From Rhizobium mayense (GTDB lineage Bacteria; Pseudomonadota; Alphaproteobacteria; Rhizobiales; Rhizobiaceae), in contig NZ_JARFYM010000038.1 of assembly GCF_030272705.1 (NCBI RefSeq), positions 1-59,225 of the forward strand: a DNA stretch of 59,225 nucleotides, written 5' to 3'. Positions 45,830 through 55,534 of the stretch are shown here, piece after piece. The notes under the pieces were generated by a model. It worked only from the letters and a program-made list of their open reading frames with translations. It made no database searches and had not been told where the DNA came from. A program made the position numbers and the translations under genes. How positions within the stretch are numbered: the stretch's first letter is position 1; the number at the start of each line of letters is the position of its first letter.

Positions 45830-46638
45830 GGCATCGTAAACTTAATGGCAATAGGGCACAGACTCTGATGCTGGCCGACTTTATCGTTCACGCCCGAGCG
45901 ATTTTCCCCCACAGGCTCGTGGCCGCTGTGCGCAGTTCTCGGTGATGGCTGGATGGGATGTCGTGGCGCGGGATGTGAAAGAGGTTGGCAATCGGGTCAT
46001 GGATGGATGGATGGCGTTGTAGCTGTCGCTGCGACTTGAAGCGTTTCATGATCCGTTCTCGCCGCCGTACGGGCTGATGGGAATTCTCCGCCCGATTGTT
46101 CAAGCCTTTGTGCGAGCGATGCTCGACGCCCGGCATTACCTCTCGCTTGGCAGCATCGTAGGACCGAAGCTTGTCGGTGATCATCACCCGTGGAGTTTGA
46201 CCCTGGCCCTTCAGGAGTTTGCGCATCAGGCGCTTGGCCGCCTTCACATTGCGGCGGCTTTGCACCAGAACCTCCAGAACAAAGCCGTCCTGATCCACGG
46301 CGCGCCAGAGCCGATGCATTTTGCCACGGATCGAAATGACGACCTCGTCGAGATACCATTTGTCACCGAGTTGACCGGATGATCGACGACGGATGTCGTT
46401 GGCAAAGGCCCGACCAAATTTCTCCGCCCAAAGTCGGACCGTCTGATGCGAGACAATGATCCCAAGGGCACCCAACATGTCCTCCACCATCCGCAGGCTG
46501 AGAGGGAAGCGGAAATAAAGCCACACGGCATGAGCAATGATTTCAGCGGGAAATCGATGGCGGCGGTAGAGCGGATCACGGTGTGTCATGGCCAATAATC
46601 GCACACCGATTTCCACGGTTCGTTAAGTTGACGACGCC
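45830..46638 (-). mobile_element. IS6-family insertion sequence
   Basis: About 809 bases with one transposase gene. Ends are imperfect inverted repeats: GGCATCGTAAACTTAATG (45830-45847) against GGCGTCGTCAACTTAACG (reverse strand of 46621-46638), 15 of 18 identical. The flanking octamers CAACGTCC and CCTGTGGA do not match, so no target duplication remains. The size and gene are typical of IS6 (IS26-like) elements, which form cointegrates and adjacent deletions. Confidence 0.85.
45888..46589 (-). CDS. IS6-family transposase
   Basis: 233 residues from ATG 46589 (MTHRDPLYRRHRFPAEIIAH). WLYFRFPLSLRMVEDMLGAL is the N-terminal HTH of IS6 transposases. DDE residues are in YLDEVVISIRGKMH, RVMITDKLRSYDAAK and NNRAENSHQPVRRRERIM. 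The C-terminus (SQRQLQRHPSIHDPIANLFH) is also family-like. The frame is complete, so the element could be active. It moves DNA by replicative cointegration and can drive neighbouring genes. Confidence 0.95.
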   Translation of the reverse strand: MTHRDPLYRRHRFPAEIIAHAVWLYFRFPLSLRMVEDMLGALGIIVSHQTVRLWAEKFGRAFANDIRRRSSGQLGDKWYLDEVVISIRGKMHRLWRAVDQDGFVLEVLVQSRRNVKAAKRLMRKLLKGQGQTPRVMITDKLRSYDAAKREVMPGVEHRSHKGLNNRAENSHQPVRRRERIMKRFKSQRQLQRHPSIHDPIANLFHIPRHDIPSSHHRELRTAATSLWGKIARA

Positions 46639-46866
46639 CCTGTGGAGGCTTCAGAAACTCGTTGCCAATGAGCTTCGGGCTATCCACGACTTCGAAAGTG
46701 TGACAAGCCGGGTCCGCCTCATGAGTGGAAGCGCGTAGGACGAAACCGGTATTTCGGGCGGCGGAACCAGTGCATATTGGATTGGAGTCGCCTGCCCTAG
46801 ATCAGACCGTAAGGGAGAAAGATATGGGTAATTCTCCCGCTCTTTTGAAAGCAGAAAGAACAAGCG

Positions 46867-48231
46867 ATGATCTATGATGCCGTTGTTGTGGGCTCCGGCT
46901 TTTCCGCCATCGCCACGGTCGGCAACCTCGTCGAGCTACTTCCGGAGACGGCATCCATCGCCGTTGTCGGCGACGATCCCGGATTTGGCCGGGGAACGGC
47001 TTATCGTACCGAGCTTTATCTGCATCGCTTGAACGTACCCGCCGGACGCATGAGCCTCTTTCCGGACCGCCCGGATGCGTTTGTCGAATGGCTGCGTGAG
47101 CGCAAGCGGCCATTGGGTGGAGGAGACTTCGCCTCCAGACAGGATTATGGCCTGTATCTCCGCGACAGCTTGGCCGCTCTTTTGCGCAACAGGAAGCGCC
47201 GATGCCGGGTTGATTTCATCAAGACAAAGGCCAGCGGATGTGTCGAGCGGTATGGCGCCGCGCTCGGTTTTCTGCTGGACAATGGCGGTGAGATTGCCGG
47301 CCGAAGCATCGTGCTTTGTCTTGGCGTCGGAAATGCCAAGTTGCCGTTCGATCAGTCGCAGTTATCGGCCGATGCGCAATCGCATATCATCGAAAATCCA
47401 TGGCGGCTGTCTTGGCTCAGGCGGGTGGGGAAGACCGACACGGTCTGTATTCTCGGCTCGGGACTGACGATGATCGATCAGGTTCTCGCGCTGTTTGCCC
47501 ACGGATTCATGGGCAAGGTAATCGTGCTCTCACGGCGCGGCCTCGTTCCGCTCAATCATATCAGTCATCCAAAGCCGGCTGAGGAAATCGATGTCGAGGC
47601 CTTGCCCACGAGGGTGAGTGAAATCCTGCATGCTCTGCGTCGTGAAAGCAGGAATGCCGGCGACTGGCGCAGGGTCATGGATGGTCTGCGCCCGAAAACC
47701 CAGGCTCTGTGGCTGAGGCTGCCAGATAGCGAACGCCGCCGCTTTCTGCGCCACGCATTGCCATGGTGGAACATCCACCGTCACCGCGTTGCCCCTGACG
47801 TCTATCGCAGGTTCGACAGCATGATGCAAAGCGGTCAGGTTTCGGTGCGAGCCGGCTATCTGCGGAATGTGGAGGACGCGAGGGCTCTAACCTTGCACTA
47901 CCGTCCTCGCGGAGGAAGCGTTGCGGCGTTGATACAAGCGGACTGGATCGTCAATTGCACCGGCATGGAACGTGCGGGCATAGCGCACTCGCCGTTGTTG
48001 CAGGAGATGCGGCGCAAAGGTCTGGTGGAGGCTGATCCGCTTCATCTTGGACTGGTTGTCGACGCCCAGTCCCGTATCTCCACACCGACAGGCAGCAAGG
48101 TGACCCTCTATGCGGTCGGCGCACTGACCGCAGGCCAGTTCTGGGAAATCACCGCCGTACCGGATATCCGAATACAGGCAAGAAAGGTCGCCCAGGCTAT
48201 CGCTGACGGACCCCGCAGCGACCACCCCTGA
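46867..48231 (+). CDS. FAD/NAD(P)-binding oxidoreductase
   Basis: 454 residues. The N-terminus MIYDAVVVGSGFSAIATVGN is a dinucleotide-binding fold, followed by RGTAYRTELYLHRLNVPAGR, which is typical of the FAD-NAD(P)-binding family also seen in hydroxyacylglutathione- or HcaD-like annotations. A second Rossmann motif, VCILGSGLTMIDQVLALF, lies in the middle, and DWIVNCTGMER near the end. So it probably uses FAD and NAD(P)H on an unknown substrate. It starts ~230 bases beyond the IS6 and is not obviously linked to other genes; a remnant of an MDR reductase follows convergently after one base. Confidence 0.85.
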   Translation: MIYDAVVVGSGFSAIATVGNLVELLPETASIAVVGDDPGFGRGTAYRTELYLHRLNVPAGRMSLFPDRPDAFVEWLRERKRPLGGGDFASRQDYGLYLRDSLAALLRNRKRRCRVDFIKTKASGCVERYGAALGFLLDNGGEIAGRSIVLCLGVGNAKLPFDQSQLSADAQSHIIENPWRLSWLRRVGKTDTVCILGSGLTMIDQVLALFAHGFMGKVIVLSRRGLVPLNHISHPKPAEEIDVEALPTRVSEILHALRRESRNAGDWRRVMDGLRPKTQALWLRLPDSERRRFLRHALPWWNIHRHRVAPDVYRRFDSMMQSGQVSVRAGYLRNVEDARALTLHYRPRGGSVAALIQADWIVNCTGMERAGIAHSPLLQEMRRKGLVEADPLHLGLVVDAQSRISTPTGSKVTLYAVGALTAGQFWEITAVPDIRIQARKVAQAIADGPRSDHP

Positions 48232-48232
48232 A

Positions 48233-48957
48233 TCATGGCGCGATGCGCACCACCAGCTTGCCGAAATTTCGTCCTTCCAGGAGGCCGATAAAAGCTTCGG
48301 GAGCGTTTTCGAGCCCGTCCACGACGTCTTCTCTATATTTGAGGCGCCCCTCGGCGATCCATTGTTCGGCTTCGCGATAGAAATCGGTGCGTTGATCGGC
48401 AAATTCGCGCTGAATGAAACCGCGTAGCGTCAGGCTCTTGCGCAATATGGCACGCATCACCGCAGGTAATGGGTCGGGGCCTCGCGATGCGGCGGCGTCA
48501 TCGTTGTAATGCGCAATCAGCCCGCAGATCGGCACCCGCGCGAAATCGTTCAACAGCGGAAACACCGCATTCCAGACCTGCCCGCCGACATTTTCGAAAT
48601 AGATGTCGATACCGTTCCGGCAGGCCGATGCAAGCTGGGTTTGAAAGTCGCTCGCGCTATGGTCTATCGCGGCGTCGAAGCCAAGCTCTTCGCGTATATA
48701 GCGGCACTTGTCGGGGCCACCTGCGATCCCAACGACCCTTGCACCGAAAATCTTCGCTATCTGGCCGACTGCCGAACCAACCGCGCCGCTTGCAGCCGCC
48801 ACGACCAATGTTTCGCCCGCCTTGGGCCTCCCGATATTGCGTAGCCCCGCATAGGCGGTGAAACCCGGCATTCCAAGAATGCCGAGTGCCGTAGAGATCG
48901 GCGCCGCATTCGGGTCGAGTTTGCGCAATCCATCGCCGTCTGAAATCGCATGGCTCT
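48233..48957 (-). pseudogene. MDR-family NADP-dependent reductase lacking its N-terminus
   Basis: The sequence begins abruptly with WQSHAISDGDGLRKLDPNA just after an in-frame stop, and runs on through GMPGFTAYAGLRNIGRPKAG and VVAAASGAVGSAVGQIAKIF (the NADP-binding AASGAVGS motif) to a normal C-terminus GRNFGKLVVRIAP. This is the curcumin-reductase/prostaglandin-reductase-like medium-chain family, normally ~335-340 residues; the first ~100 are missing. The break coincides with the start of an unrelated gene fragment on the other strand. Confidence 0.85.
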
Positions 48958-49289
48958 GCCAGACTTATGCGGGTGCGGCGGATTCTCTGAGGCGACCAAG
49001 ATTCTTGACTTCGCTACGCTCAAGGGAACAAGAGTTGTACCGCATGTTTGGGGAACCGGGGTACAAATTGCCGCAGCCCTGCAGTTTATGGCCGCAATGG
49101 CCCCAGACCCAGTGCGCGTAAACCCGGTCGAACCCATCATGGAATTCGACCGGACTGAGAATCCATTTCGGCAAGCTGTACTGACTTCACCGATCGAAGC
49201 AGTTGATGGTCGTCGCTATACCAGATGGACCTGGGCTAGGTATCGAAATTGATCGCGCTGCGCTCGAAGAGTTCAGAGCGAAACAATAA
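48958..49289 (+). pseudogene. C-terminal fragment of a mandelate racemase/muconate cycloisomerase-type enzyme
   Basis: PDLCGCGGFSEATKILDFAT, then VVPHVWGTGVQIAAALQFMA and FDRTENPFRQAVL are the end of an enolase-superfamily sugar-acid dehydratase type barrel, with the histidine in PHVWGTG. The frame breaks at about 49210; the shifted frame continues VAIPDGPGLGIEIDRAALEE to TAA 49287-49289. Only ~110 residues are left of ~380. It abuts the GntR-controlled catabolic locus and may once have belonged to it. Confidence 0.8.
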
Positions 49290-49291
49290 CG

Positions 49292-50035
49292 TCATTTAGC
49301 GTCGGCAGCCTCGGGCGCCACGTTGCTAAGGGGTGAAACGGCGCTTTCTTGGAAGCCACGGTATCGCTTATGGCTGCGCTGCAAGTGCGCTCTCATTGCG
49401 TCTGCAGCGCGTGTTGCGTCGCCGGAACTAATGCCTTCGCAGATCGCCCGATGCTCCTGAACAGTATGCTGGATGTATTCCGGAGTGATTAAAGTTGGAT
49501 TCAGTGCGCGTGAGAACGCAGGGCGTGGCATCATGTTCGCGCTCATCAAATTAAAAAACTCGATGAATGCAGAGTTGTTGGTCGCCTCGGCAATCGCACG
49601 ATGAAAAGCGACATCGCGATCGTCAAGATCGTCATCCGCGTCCAGGGCTTCCTCGAACTTTGCGGCCGCGTCCCAGATCGCCGATTCCTGACCCCAGGAA
49701 CGACGCGCTGCTGCCAACCCCGCCGCATGGACTTCAAACGCCATTCTGAGTTCGAGCAAATCCATGAAAGACGTCTTGAACTTCGACAGTGGTGCTAGAA
49801 CTGCGTCGGAAAGAGTGGGGGCAGCAGGGCCCGCGGATTTATCCCGCACAAAGACGCCAACACCGTGCTTGGATTCCAGGACGCCATCTGAGCTTAGGGA
49901 TATCACCGCCTCGCGAATGACGGTCCTGCTGACGCCCATTTCGACCGCCAACTCGTTCAACGTGGGCAGCTTGTCGCCAGGTTTGAGACCCCCTTGGCTG
50001 ATTTTCTCTTTAATCTGTTCGATCGTTCTCGACAT
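49292..50035 (-). CDS. GntR/FadR-type regulator with FCD domain
   Basis: 247 residues from ATG 50035 (MSRTIEQIKEKISQGGLKPG); the longer frame starts with TTG. The winged HTH KLPTLNELAVEMGVSRTVIR and the wing LESKHGVGVFVRD are followed by an FCD helical domain (DLLELRMAFEVHAAGLAA, DDRDVAFHRAIAEATNN, then EHRAICEGISSGDATRA), which binds small carboxylates and metal. It is divergent from hyuA and separated by ~440 bases, so it likely controls the catabolic operon in response to the substrate or an intermediate. Confidence 0.9.
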   Translation of the reverse strand: MSRTIEQIKEKISQGGLKPGDKLPTLNELAVEMGVSRTVIREAVISLSSDGVLESKHGVGVFVRDKSAGPAAPTLSDAVLAPLSKFKTSFMDLLELRMAFEVHAAGLAAARRSWGQESAIWDAAAKFEEALDADDDLDDRDVAFHRAIAEATNNSAFIEFFNLMSANMMPRPAFSRALNPTLITPEYIQHTVQEHRAICEGISSGDATRAADAMRAHLQRSHKRYRGFQESAVSPLSNVAPEAADAK

Positions 50036-50354
50036 TAGAGATTTCAATTTGCACCCGCCGCTTTTTTCAGCACTGCTCCGCTCCCTCGCGAAACGAAAGC
50101 TCAAGATAATATCACGCTTCTAGTGATAGTACGACAACCTGCATTGATGCAACCGCAGAATTAGACCGCCAAAAAAAACATCCTCGTGCCGGTTTTTTGG
50201 CCACAGCGTGCCGAGGACGGGGCTGACTCAGCGATTTCGCCGCCAAAAGACAGGAGTTTACGTCGACCTTTTGAGATATCCCCAAGAGATATTATCACGT
50301 AAGTCTCCGAAATCATTGGGTTTAGCCGCAGGTCTACCGTATAGAGATACGATC

Positions 50355-50383
50355 TTGATAAGAGTATTGACACGAGATATTAT
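50355..50383 (+). promoter_or_regulatory. Promoter of the hyuAB operon
   Basis: TTGATA (50355-50360), 17 bases, then TATTAT (50378-50383), giving a strong sigma-70-type promoter 90 bases before hyuA. The intergenic region 50036-50473 also contains several AT-rich short dyads; which is the GntR operator cannot be told by eye. Confidence 0.6.
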
Positions 50384-50473
50384 TTCAGTGATCTTACCTC
50401 GCAAGGCGTCCCGGATCGGAGGTTGTTCTCTCATGCCGGGCTTTGAGATTGTCCTTTGGAGCATGATTTAGCG

Positions 50474-52561
50474 ATGGCAAAAGATGGGAAGCAGGTAAGG
50501 GTGGGTGTCGACATCGGCGGCACGTTTACCGATGTCGCAATGGAAGTGGGGGATACCCTGCATTCGACTAAGGTCTTGACCGACTACTCCTTTCCAGAGG
50601 CGGCAATTGTCAAGGGCATACGCCACGTCGCCGAGGACGCTGATGTACAGCTTTCTCAGATCGATACGATTATTCACGGCACAACACTCGCCACCAATGC
50701 GCTCATCGAGCGCAGAGGCGCAAAGACAGCTTTCATTACGACCAAGGGCTTCCGCGACGTTATCGAAATGCGGACGGAGAGCCGCTTCGAGCAATATGAC
50801 TTGAATATCACTCTTCCCGCGCCGCTGGTTCGTCGCAACGAGCGATTTGTGATTGACGAGCGCATCGGTCCGAAGGCCGAAGTTCTCAAGCCACTCGACG
50901 TCGAGGAAGTCGATGCTCTCTGTGGTCGTATTATCGCCGCAGGATATGAGAGCGTCGCGATCGGTTTCATTCACTCCTATCTGAATGGAGCGCATGAGAA
51001 GCAGGTTCGTGACCGACTCCTTGCGAAGAAGCCAGAGCTGTCTGTCTCCATTTCCTCTGAAGTCTCGCCTCAGATGCGCGAGTTCCAGCGGTTCAATACC
51101 GTGTGCGCGAATGCTTTCGTGAAGCCGCTGATCGCGTCCTACCTCAACCGGTTGGTCGGCCGCCTCAATTCCGAAGGAACACGATGCCCGGTCTTCATGA
51201 TCCATTCGGGCGGCGGCATCATCAGCGTCGAAAGCGCGATCGAATTCCCAGTCCGTCTCCTTGAATCCGGCCCAGCTGGCGGTGCTATTTTTGCGGCCCA
51301 TGTCGCGACCCGCTACGGCCTTAACCAGGTCGTGTCCTACGACATGGGTGGAACGACTGCGAAGATCTGCCTGATCGAAGATTATGTACCGAGGACATCG
51401 AAGACCTTTGAAGTAGCGCGTACCTACCGCTTCAAGAAGGGCAGTGGCATGCCGATCTCCATTCCGGTTATCGAGATGGTGGAAATCGGTGCGGGGGGCG
51501 GATCCATTGCTTCCGTCGACGCCATGCGGCAGATCCGCGTTGGTCCCCACAGCGCTGGCTCCGAGCCCGGTCCGGCTTGTTATGGCCGTGGCGGCGAAAA
51601 CCCCACCGTTACCGACGCCGATCTTTTGCTGGGAAGGCTTGATCCGGATGCATTTGCGGGCGGCTCGATCAAGCTACTCAAGGACGCGTCGGCAGTTGCG
51701 ATGGCAAGGGACGTTGGTTCCAAACTCGAGATCGACAGCGCCACGGCGGCCTATGGCATTAGTGAGGTCGTTGACGAAAACATGAGCAACGCGGCGCGTA
51801 TGCATGCTGTTGAAAATGGCAAGGAACTCGGTGAGTTCACGATGATCGCCTTCGGCGGCGCTGCTCCACTTCATGCTGCTCGCCTGTGCGAAAAGCTCGG
51901 CATTGATGAACTGATCATTCCTCCGGGCGCAGGTGTCGGATCGGCTATTGGCTTCCTGCGCGCACCCTTCGGCTTTGAAAGTGTGCGAAGCGCCTACAGC
52001 CGCCTCAGCCGCTTTGACGCGCAGGGCATCAACGATGTCATCAAGGAGCTTTCCGACGAGGCAACATCGTTTGTTCACTCCGGAGCGCCAGACGTAACTC
52101 CGGATCTCGAATGCACCGCCTACATGCGTTATGTCGGCCAAGGCTGGGAAGTGCCCGTTGCCGTCGATGTCCGTTCGTATTCCGACGCTGACGAGACTGA
52201 GTTCCGCAATTCGTTCAATCGCAGCTACGAGCAGTTCTTCGGGCGGATTATCGACGGGCTGGATATCGAGATCGTCAGTTGGTCGCTGCGCGCGACCTCG
52301 AAGGTGGCTCCGCCGTCTACCGTAGATCGCTCAGCAAAGGGAAAGGCTGCCCAAGCGTCGGGAGAGCGGCGGATGTTCGACGCTCAGGAAGGGCTTTTCC
52401 AGCAGGCGAGCGTCGTTGAACGTTCATCCCTTAAGCCGGGCGACTGGGTCGCAGGGCCCGCTGTCATCACCGAACGCGAGACATCGACGATCGTTACCGC
52501 CAGCCGCGAAGTGGTCATGCAAGCAGACGGATGCTTGCTGCTTCGTGCCAAGCAGGCTTGA
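50474..52561 (+). CDS. hyuA: HyuA: hydantoinase/oxoprolinase subunit A
   Basis: 695 residues from ATG 50474 (MAKDGKQVRVGVDIGGTFTD); the longer frame uses TTG. The ATP-grasp/ASKHA-like motif VGVDIGGTFTDVAME opens the N-terminal hydantoinase domain, then IIHGTTLATNALIERRG. The second domain has VVSYDMGGTTAKICLIE and the third VEIGAGGGSIASVD with GPACYGRGGENPTVTDADLL. These ATP-dependent amidohydrolases work as A/B complexes on hydantoins, 5-oxoproline or related lactams, and relatives carboxylate acetone. It is 13 bases before hyuB. The real substrate is unknown; operon neighbours suggest an amino- or keto-acid product. Confidence 0.92.
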   Translation: MAKDGKQVRVGVDIGGTFTDVAMEVGDTLHSTKVLTDYSFPEAAIVKGIRHVAEDADVQLSQIDTIIHGTTLATNALIERRGAKTAFITTKGFRDVIEMRTESRFEQYDLNITLPAPLVRRNERFVIDERIGPKAEVLKPLDVEEVDALCGRIIAAGYESVAIGFIHSYLNGAHEKQVRDRLLAKKPELSVSISSEVSPQMREFQRFNTVCANAFVKPLIASYLNRLVGRLNSEGTRCPVFMIHSGGGIISVESAIEFPVRLLESGPAGGAIFAAHVATRYGLNQVVSYDMGGTTAKICLIEDYVPRTSKTFEVARTYRFKKGSGMPISIPVIEMVEIGAGGGSIASVDAMRQIRVGPHSAGSEPGPACYGRGGENPTVTDADLLLGRLDPDAFAGGSIKLLKDASAVAMARDVGSKLEIDSATAAYGISEVVDENMSNAARMHAVENGKELGEFTMIAFGGAAPLHAARLCEKLGIDELIIPPGAGVGSAIGFLRAPFGFESVRSAYSRLSRFDAQGINDVIKELSDEATSFVHSGAPDVTPDLECTAYMRYVGQGWEVPVAVDVRSYSDADETEFRNSFNRSYEQFFGRIIDGLDIEIVSWSLRATSKVAPPSTVDRSAKGKAAQASGERRMFDAQEGLFQQASVVERSSLKPGDWVAGPAVITERETSTIVTASREVVMQADGCLLLRAKQA

Positions 52562-52574
52562 TGGAGAATTGGAC

Positions 52575-54215
52575 ATGACGAAAAATCTTCTTTCAGATGT
52601 CCACATGCAGATCATGTGGAACCGGCTGATCTCGGTGGTCGAGGAACAGGCACTTACGCTGATCCGGACTGCCTTCAGCACGAGCGTGAGAGAATCCGGC
52701 GACCTTTCAGCTGGTGTCTTTAATCAGGCTGGCGAGATGATCGCCCAGGCGGTTACTGGGACACCCGGCCACGTGAACGCGATGGCCGAGGCCGTAGGCC
52801 ACTTCATCCGCGACATCGGGGTGGAAAACATCTTCGAAGGAGATGCCTACATCACCAATGATCCGTGGAAGGGAACGGGCCACCTTCACGACTTCACGGT
52901 CGTCTCCCCGAGCTTCCGCGGTGGAAAGCTCATCGGCTATTTCGCCTGTACGGCCCACGTTGTCGACGTCGGCGGGCGTGGTTTCGGGCCGGATGCCAAC
53001 GAAGTTTATGAAGAAGGCATCTTCATCCCGATCATGAAGTTCGCGGAGCGTGGTGTGGTCAATCGCGACCTCATCAACATCATTCGCAACAACGTCCGCG
53101 AGAGCGACCAGGTCGTCGGCGACGTCTATTCTCTTGCAGCCTGCAACGAGATCGGTCAGCGCCGCCTCATGGACATGATGGACGAGTTCCGGATGAATGA
53201 TCTGGAAGAACTCGCCTCCTTCATCTTCAAGCGAAGCTACGATGCGACCGTCGAGCGTCTCGCCGACCTGCCGCAGGGCTCCTTCTCCAATTCGATGCGC
53301 GTCGACGGCTACGACTCGCCGATCGACATTGCCGTCCGTTTGGACGTCCATAGCGACCACATCGTCGCGGACTTCGAAGGCACGTCTCCGCCGAGCCCGA
53401 AAGGCATCAACTGCCCGCTGATCTATTCGGCTGCCTATGCTTGCTATGCCATCAAGTGCGCGATCGCGCCCGAGATCCCAAACAACCACGCTTCGCTGAA
53501 GCCGTTCAAGATCCAGGCGCCGACGAACTGCATTCTCAATGCCCAGCGGCCGGCACCCGTTTCGGTACGACACGTCCTCGGACACCTCGTCCCGGATGCC
53601 GTGCTCGGTGCTATCCACAAGATGCTGCCGGGCAAGGTTCCCGCAGAGGGATCTGGTGCGCTTTGGAACCTTCACATCAGCGCTCGACCGCTGCAGGGCA
53701 ACAACGGCCCCGCCGACGGCGGACAGCGCGCAGAGGTTCTTTTGTTCAACAGTGGGGGAATGGGTGCTCGCCCGGAGCTGGACGGACCGAGTGCAACCGC
53801 GTTTCCAAGCGGCGTCCAGTCGATGTCAATCGAAGCGACTGAACACGTCGGCCCCGTCATTTTCTGGCGCAAAGAGCTGCGCGACGGGTCGGGGGGCGAG
53901 GGCCAGTACCGCGGGGGTCTTGGTCAGATTGTCGAGATTTCTCCGACAAGCGGTCACGAGATCTATTTCAACGCGATGTTCGATCGTGTGAAGAACGCGC
54001 CGCGTGGCCGCGAAGGCGGTAAGGACGGCGCTCCCGGTTCAGTGAAGTTGGACGACGGCACTGTTCTTGCGGCCAAGGGTCGCCAGCACGTTCCAGCTGG
54101 TCGCCGACTGATCCTGGAGCTTCCCGGCGGCGGCGGCTACGGCCCGGCGTCGAAGCGTTCCGCCGACCTGGTCAAGCAAGATATCGCTTTCGACTACATC
54201 CAGCAGAAATCCTGA
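52575..54215 (+). CDS. hyuB: HyuB: hydantoinase/oxoprolinase subunit B
   Basis: 546 residues from ATG 52575 (MTKNLLSDVHMQIMWNRLIS), with GGAG upstream. IRTAFSTSVRESGDLSAGVF, GTPGHVNAMAEAVGHF and DAYITNDPWKGTGHLHDFTV are the conserved N-terminal blocks of the family, including metal-binding His and Asp. GEGQYRGGLGQIVEI and the Gly-rich LELPGGGGYGPASKRS form the C-terminus. HyuB partners HyuA in the ATP-dependent ring opening. Length is normal and no lesion is seen. An aminotransferase gene follows after ~95 bases. Confidence 0.93.
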   Translation: MTKNLLSDVHMQIMWNRLISVVEEQALTLIRTAFSTSVRESGDLSAGVFNQAGEMIAQAVTGTPGHVNAMAEAVGHFIRDIGVENIFEGDAYITNDPWKGTGHLHDFTVVSPSFRGGKLIGYFACTAHVVDVGGRGFGPDANEVYEEGIFIPIMKFAERGVVNRDLINIIRNNVRESDQVVGDVYSLAACNEIGQRRLMDMMDEFRMNDLEELASFIFKRSYDATVERLADLPQGSFSNSMRVDGYDSPIDIAVRLDVHSDHIVADFEGTSPPSPKGINCPLIYSAAYACYAIKCAIAPEIPNNHASLKPFKIQAPTNCILNAQRPAPVSVRHVLGHLVPDAVLGAIHKMLPGKVPAEGSGALWNLHISARPLQGNNGPADGGQRAEVLLFNSGGMGARPELDGPSATAFPSGVQSMSIEATEHVGPVIFWRKELRDGSGGEGQYRGGLGQIVEISPTSGHEIYFNAMFDRVKNAPRGREGGKDGAPGSVKLDDGTVLAAKGRQHVPAGRRLILELPGGGGYGPASKRSADLVKQDIAFDYIQQKS

Positions 54216-54310
54216 TTAGCAGGAGCCGTGGCGCGGCAGCAACCCGCCGCGCCGGCTCCAACCCTATTTGCCAGGGATCTTCAAAGGAGATCTCCAGGAA
54301 GGATCTTATT

Positions 54311-55516
54311 ATGAATTACGAAAACGCACGCGCTTCCAGTATCAAGGCATCGCCAAGCATGGCGATCGCCATGGCAGCAAAGAAACTCCGATCGGAAGGT
54401 CGCGACATCGTCGATCTTTCCTTAGGTGAACCCGACTTCGAGCCACCGGCGCATGTCGGGGACGCCGCTTGCGAGGCTATCAAAAAGGGTGGTATCCGAT
54501 ACGGCGCGTCGGCGGGCAATGAAGATCTGCGCAAAGCCATCGTCGAGAAGTTCAGCCGCGAGAACGGCCTCGAGTTTTCGCTCGATGAAATCACGATCGC
54601 CAATGGCGCCAAACAGATCCTGTTTGATGCGTTTCTCGCGACGCTTGAAGCGGGCGACGAGGTGATCATACCGACCCCTTGCTGGGTGTCCTACGGCGAC
54701 ATCGTTTCACTACATGGTGGCACCCCGATCTATGTGAACTGCGGACCTGAGGATGGCTTCAAAATAAGCGCGGATGTGCTTGCCAAAGCCATCACGCCTC
54801 GCACGCGTTGGCTCATGTTGAACTCTCCTTCAAATCCTACGGGCGCGATTTACAGCGCGGATGAGTACCGCTCGCTCGAGAAGGTGCTTCTCGGGAATGA
54901 TCGTATTCTTGTGCTGTCAGACGAAATCTACGAACACATTCTACTCGGTGACCAGCCCTTCGTCTCGTTCGGTTCGGTATGCCCGTCGCTTCGTGATCGC
55001 ACGCTTATCGTCAATGGTGTCTCAAAGGCTTTTGCGATGACCGGCTGGCGTGTCGGCTACGCAGCCGGACCGAAGGCGCTTGTCGCAACCATCAATAAGA
55101 TGCAGTCGCAGAGCGTGACCTCGGTTTGCTCTGTTGCCCAGGCCGCTGCACTCGCCGCGCTCAAGGGAGATCAGGCTTTTGTTGGCCAAGCCTCTCAGAC
55201 TTTTGCCCGGCGGTCGAAGCTCGTTTCCGAACGGCTCGAACGAATCCAGGAACTACAGTTCACGCCGCCGGATGGCGCGTTCTATGCGTTCATCGGCGTG
55301 CAAAAATTGATCGGCCGGACCACGCCTGATGGGCAAGTCCTGTCGGACGACACTGCGGTGGCGGCCTATCTCCTCAACACTTTCGGCCTGTCGAGCGTGC
55401 CAGGCGCTGCATTTGGGGCACCCTCATTTATTCGTCTTTCGATCGCAGCCTCCGACGCCGAACTTAAGAGTGCATGCGACCGTCTCGAGCAAATGGTTGC
55501 CTCCTTGCAAAAATAG
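54311..55516 (+). CDS. Class I/II PLP aminotransferase (aspartate-aminotransferase-like)
   Basis: 401 residues; ATG 54311 with AGGAAGG upstream. The fold-type I pattern is complete: DIVDLSLGEPDFEPPAHV, NGAKQILFDAFLATLEAGDE, the NSPSNPTGAIYS motif (171-182), LSDEIYEHI with the PLP-binding Asp/Tyr, and NGVSKAFAMTGWRVGY with the Schiff-base lysine K239. It moves an amino group between an amino acid and a 2-oxo acid. Within the hyuAB operon it would process an amino acid released by ring opening, or supply the oxo acid for the ThDP enzyme. Specificity cannot be read from sequence. Confidence 0.93.
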   Translation: MNYENARASSIKASPSMAIAMAAKKLRSEGRDIVDLSLGEPDFEPPAHVGDAACEAIKKGGIRYGASAGNEDLRKAIVEKFSRENGLEFSLDEITIANGAKQILFDAFLATLEAGDEVIIPTPCWVSYGDIVSLHGGTPIYVNCGPEDGFKISADVLAKAITPRTRWLMLNSPSNPTGAIYSADEYRSLEKVLLGNDRILVLSDEIYEHILLGDQPFVSFGSVCPSLRDRTLIVNGVSKAFAMTGWRVGYAAGPKALVATINKMQSQSVTSVCSVAQAAALAALKGDQAFVGQASQTFARRSKLVSERLERIQELQFTPPDGAFYAFIGVQKLIGRTTPDGQVLSDDTAVAAYLLNTFGLSSVPGAAFGAPSFIRLSIAASDAELKSACDRLEQMVASLQK

Positions 55517-55534
55517 CTGGTGGAGGGGCATGCA

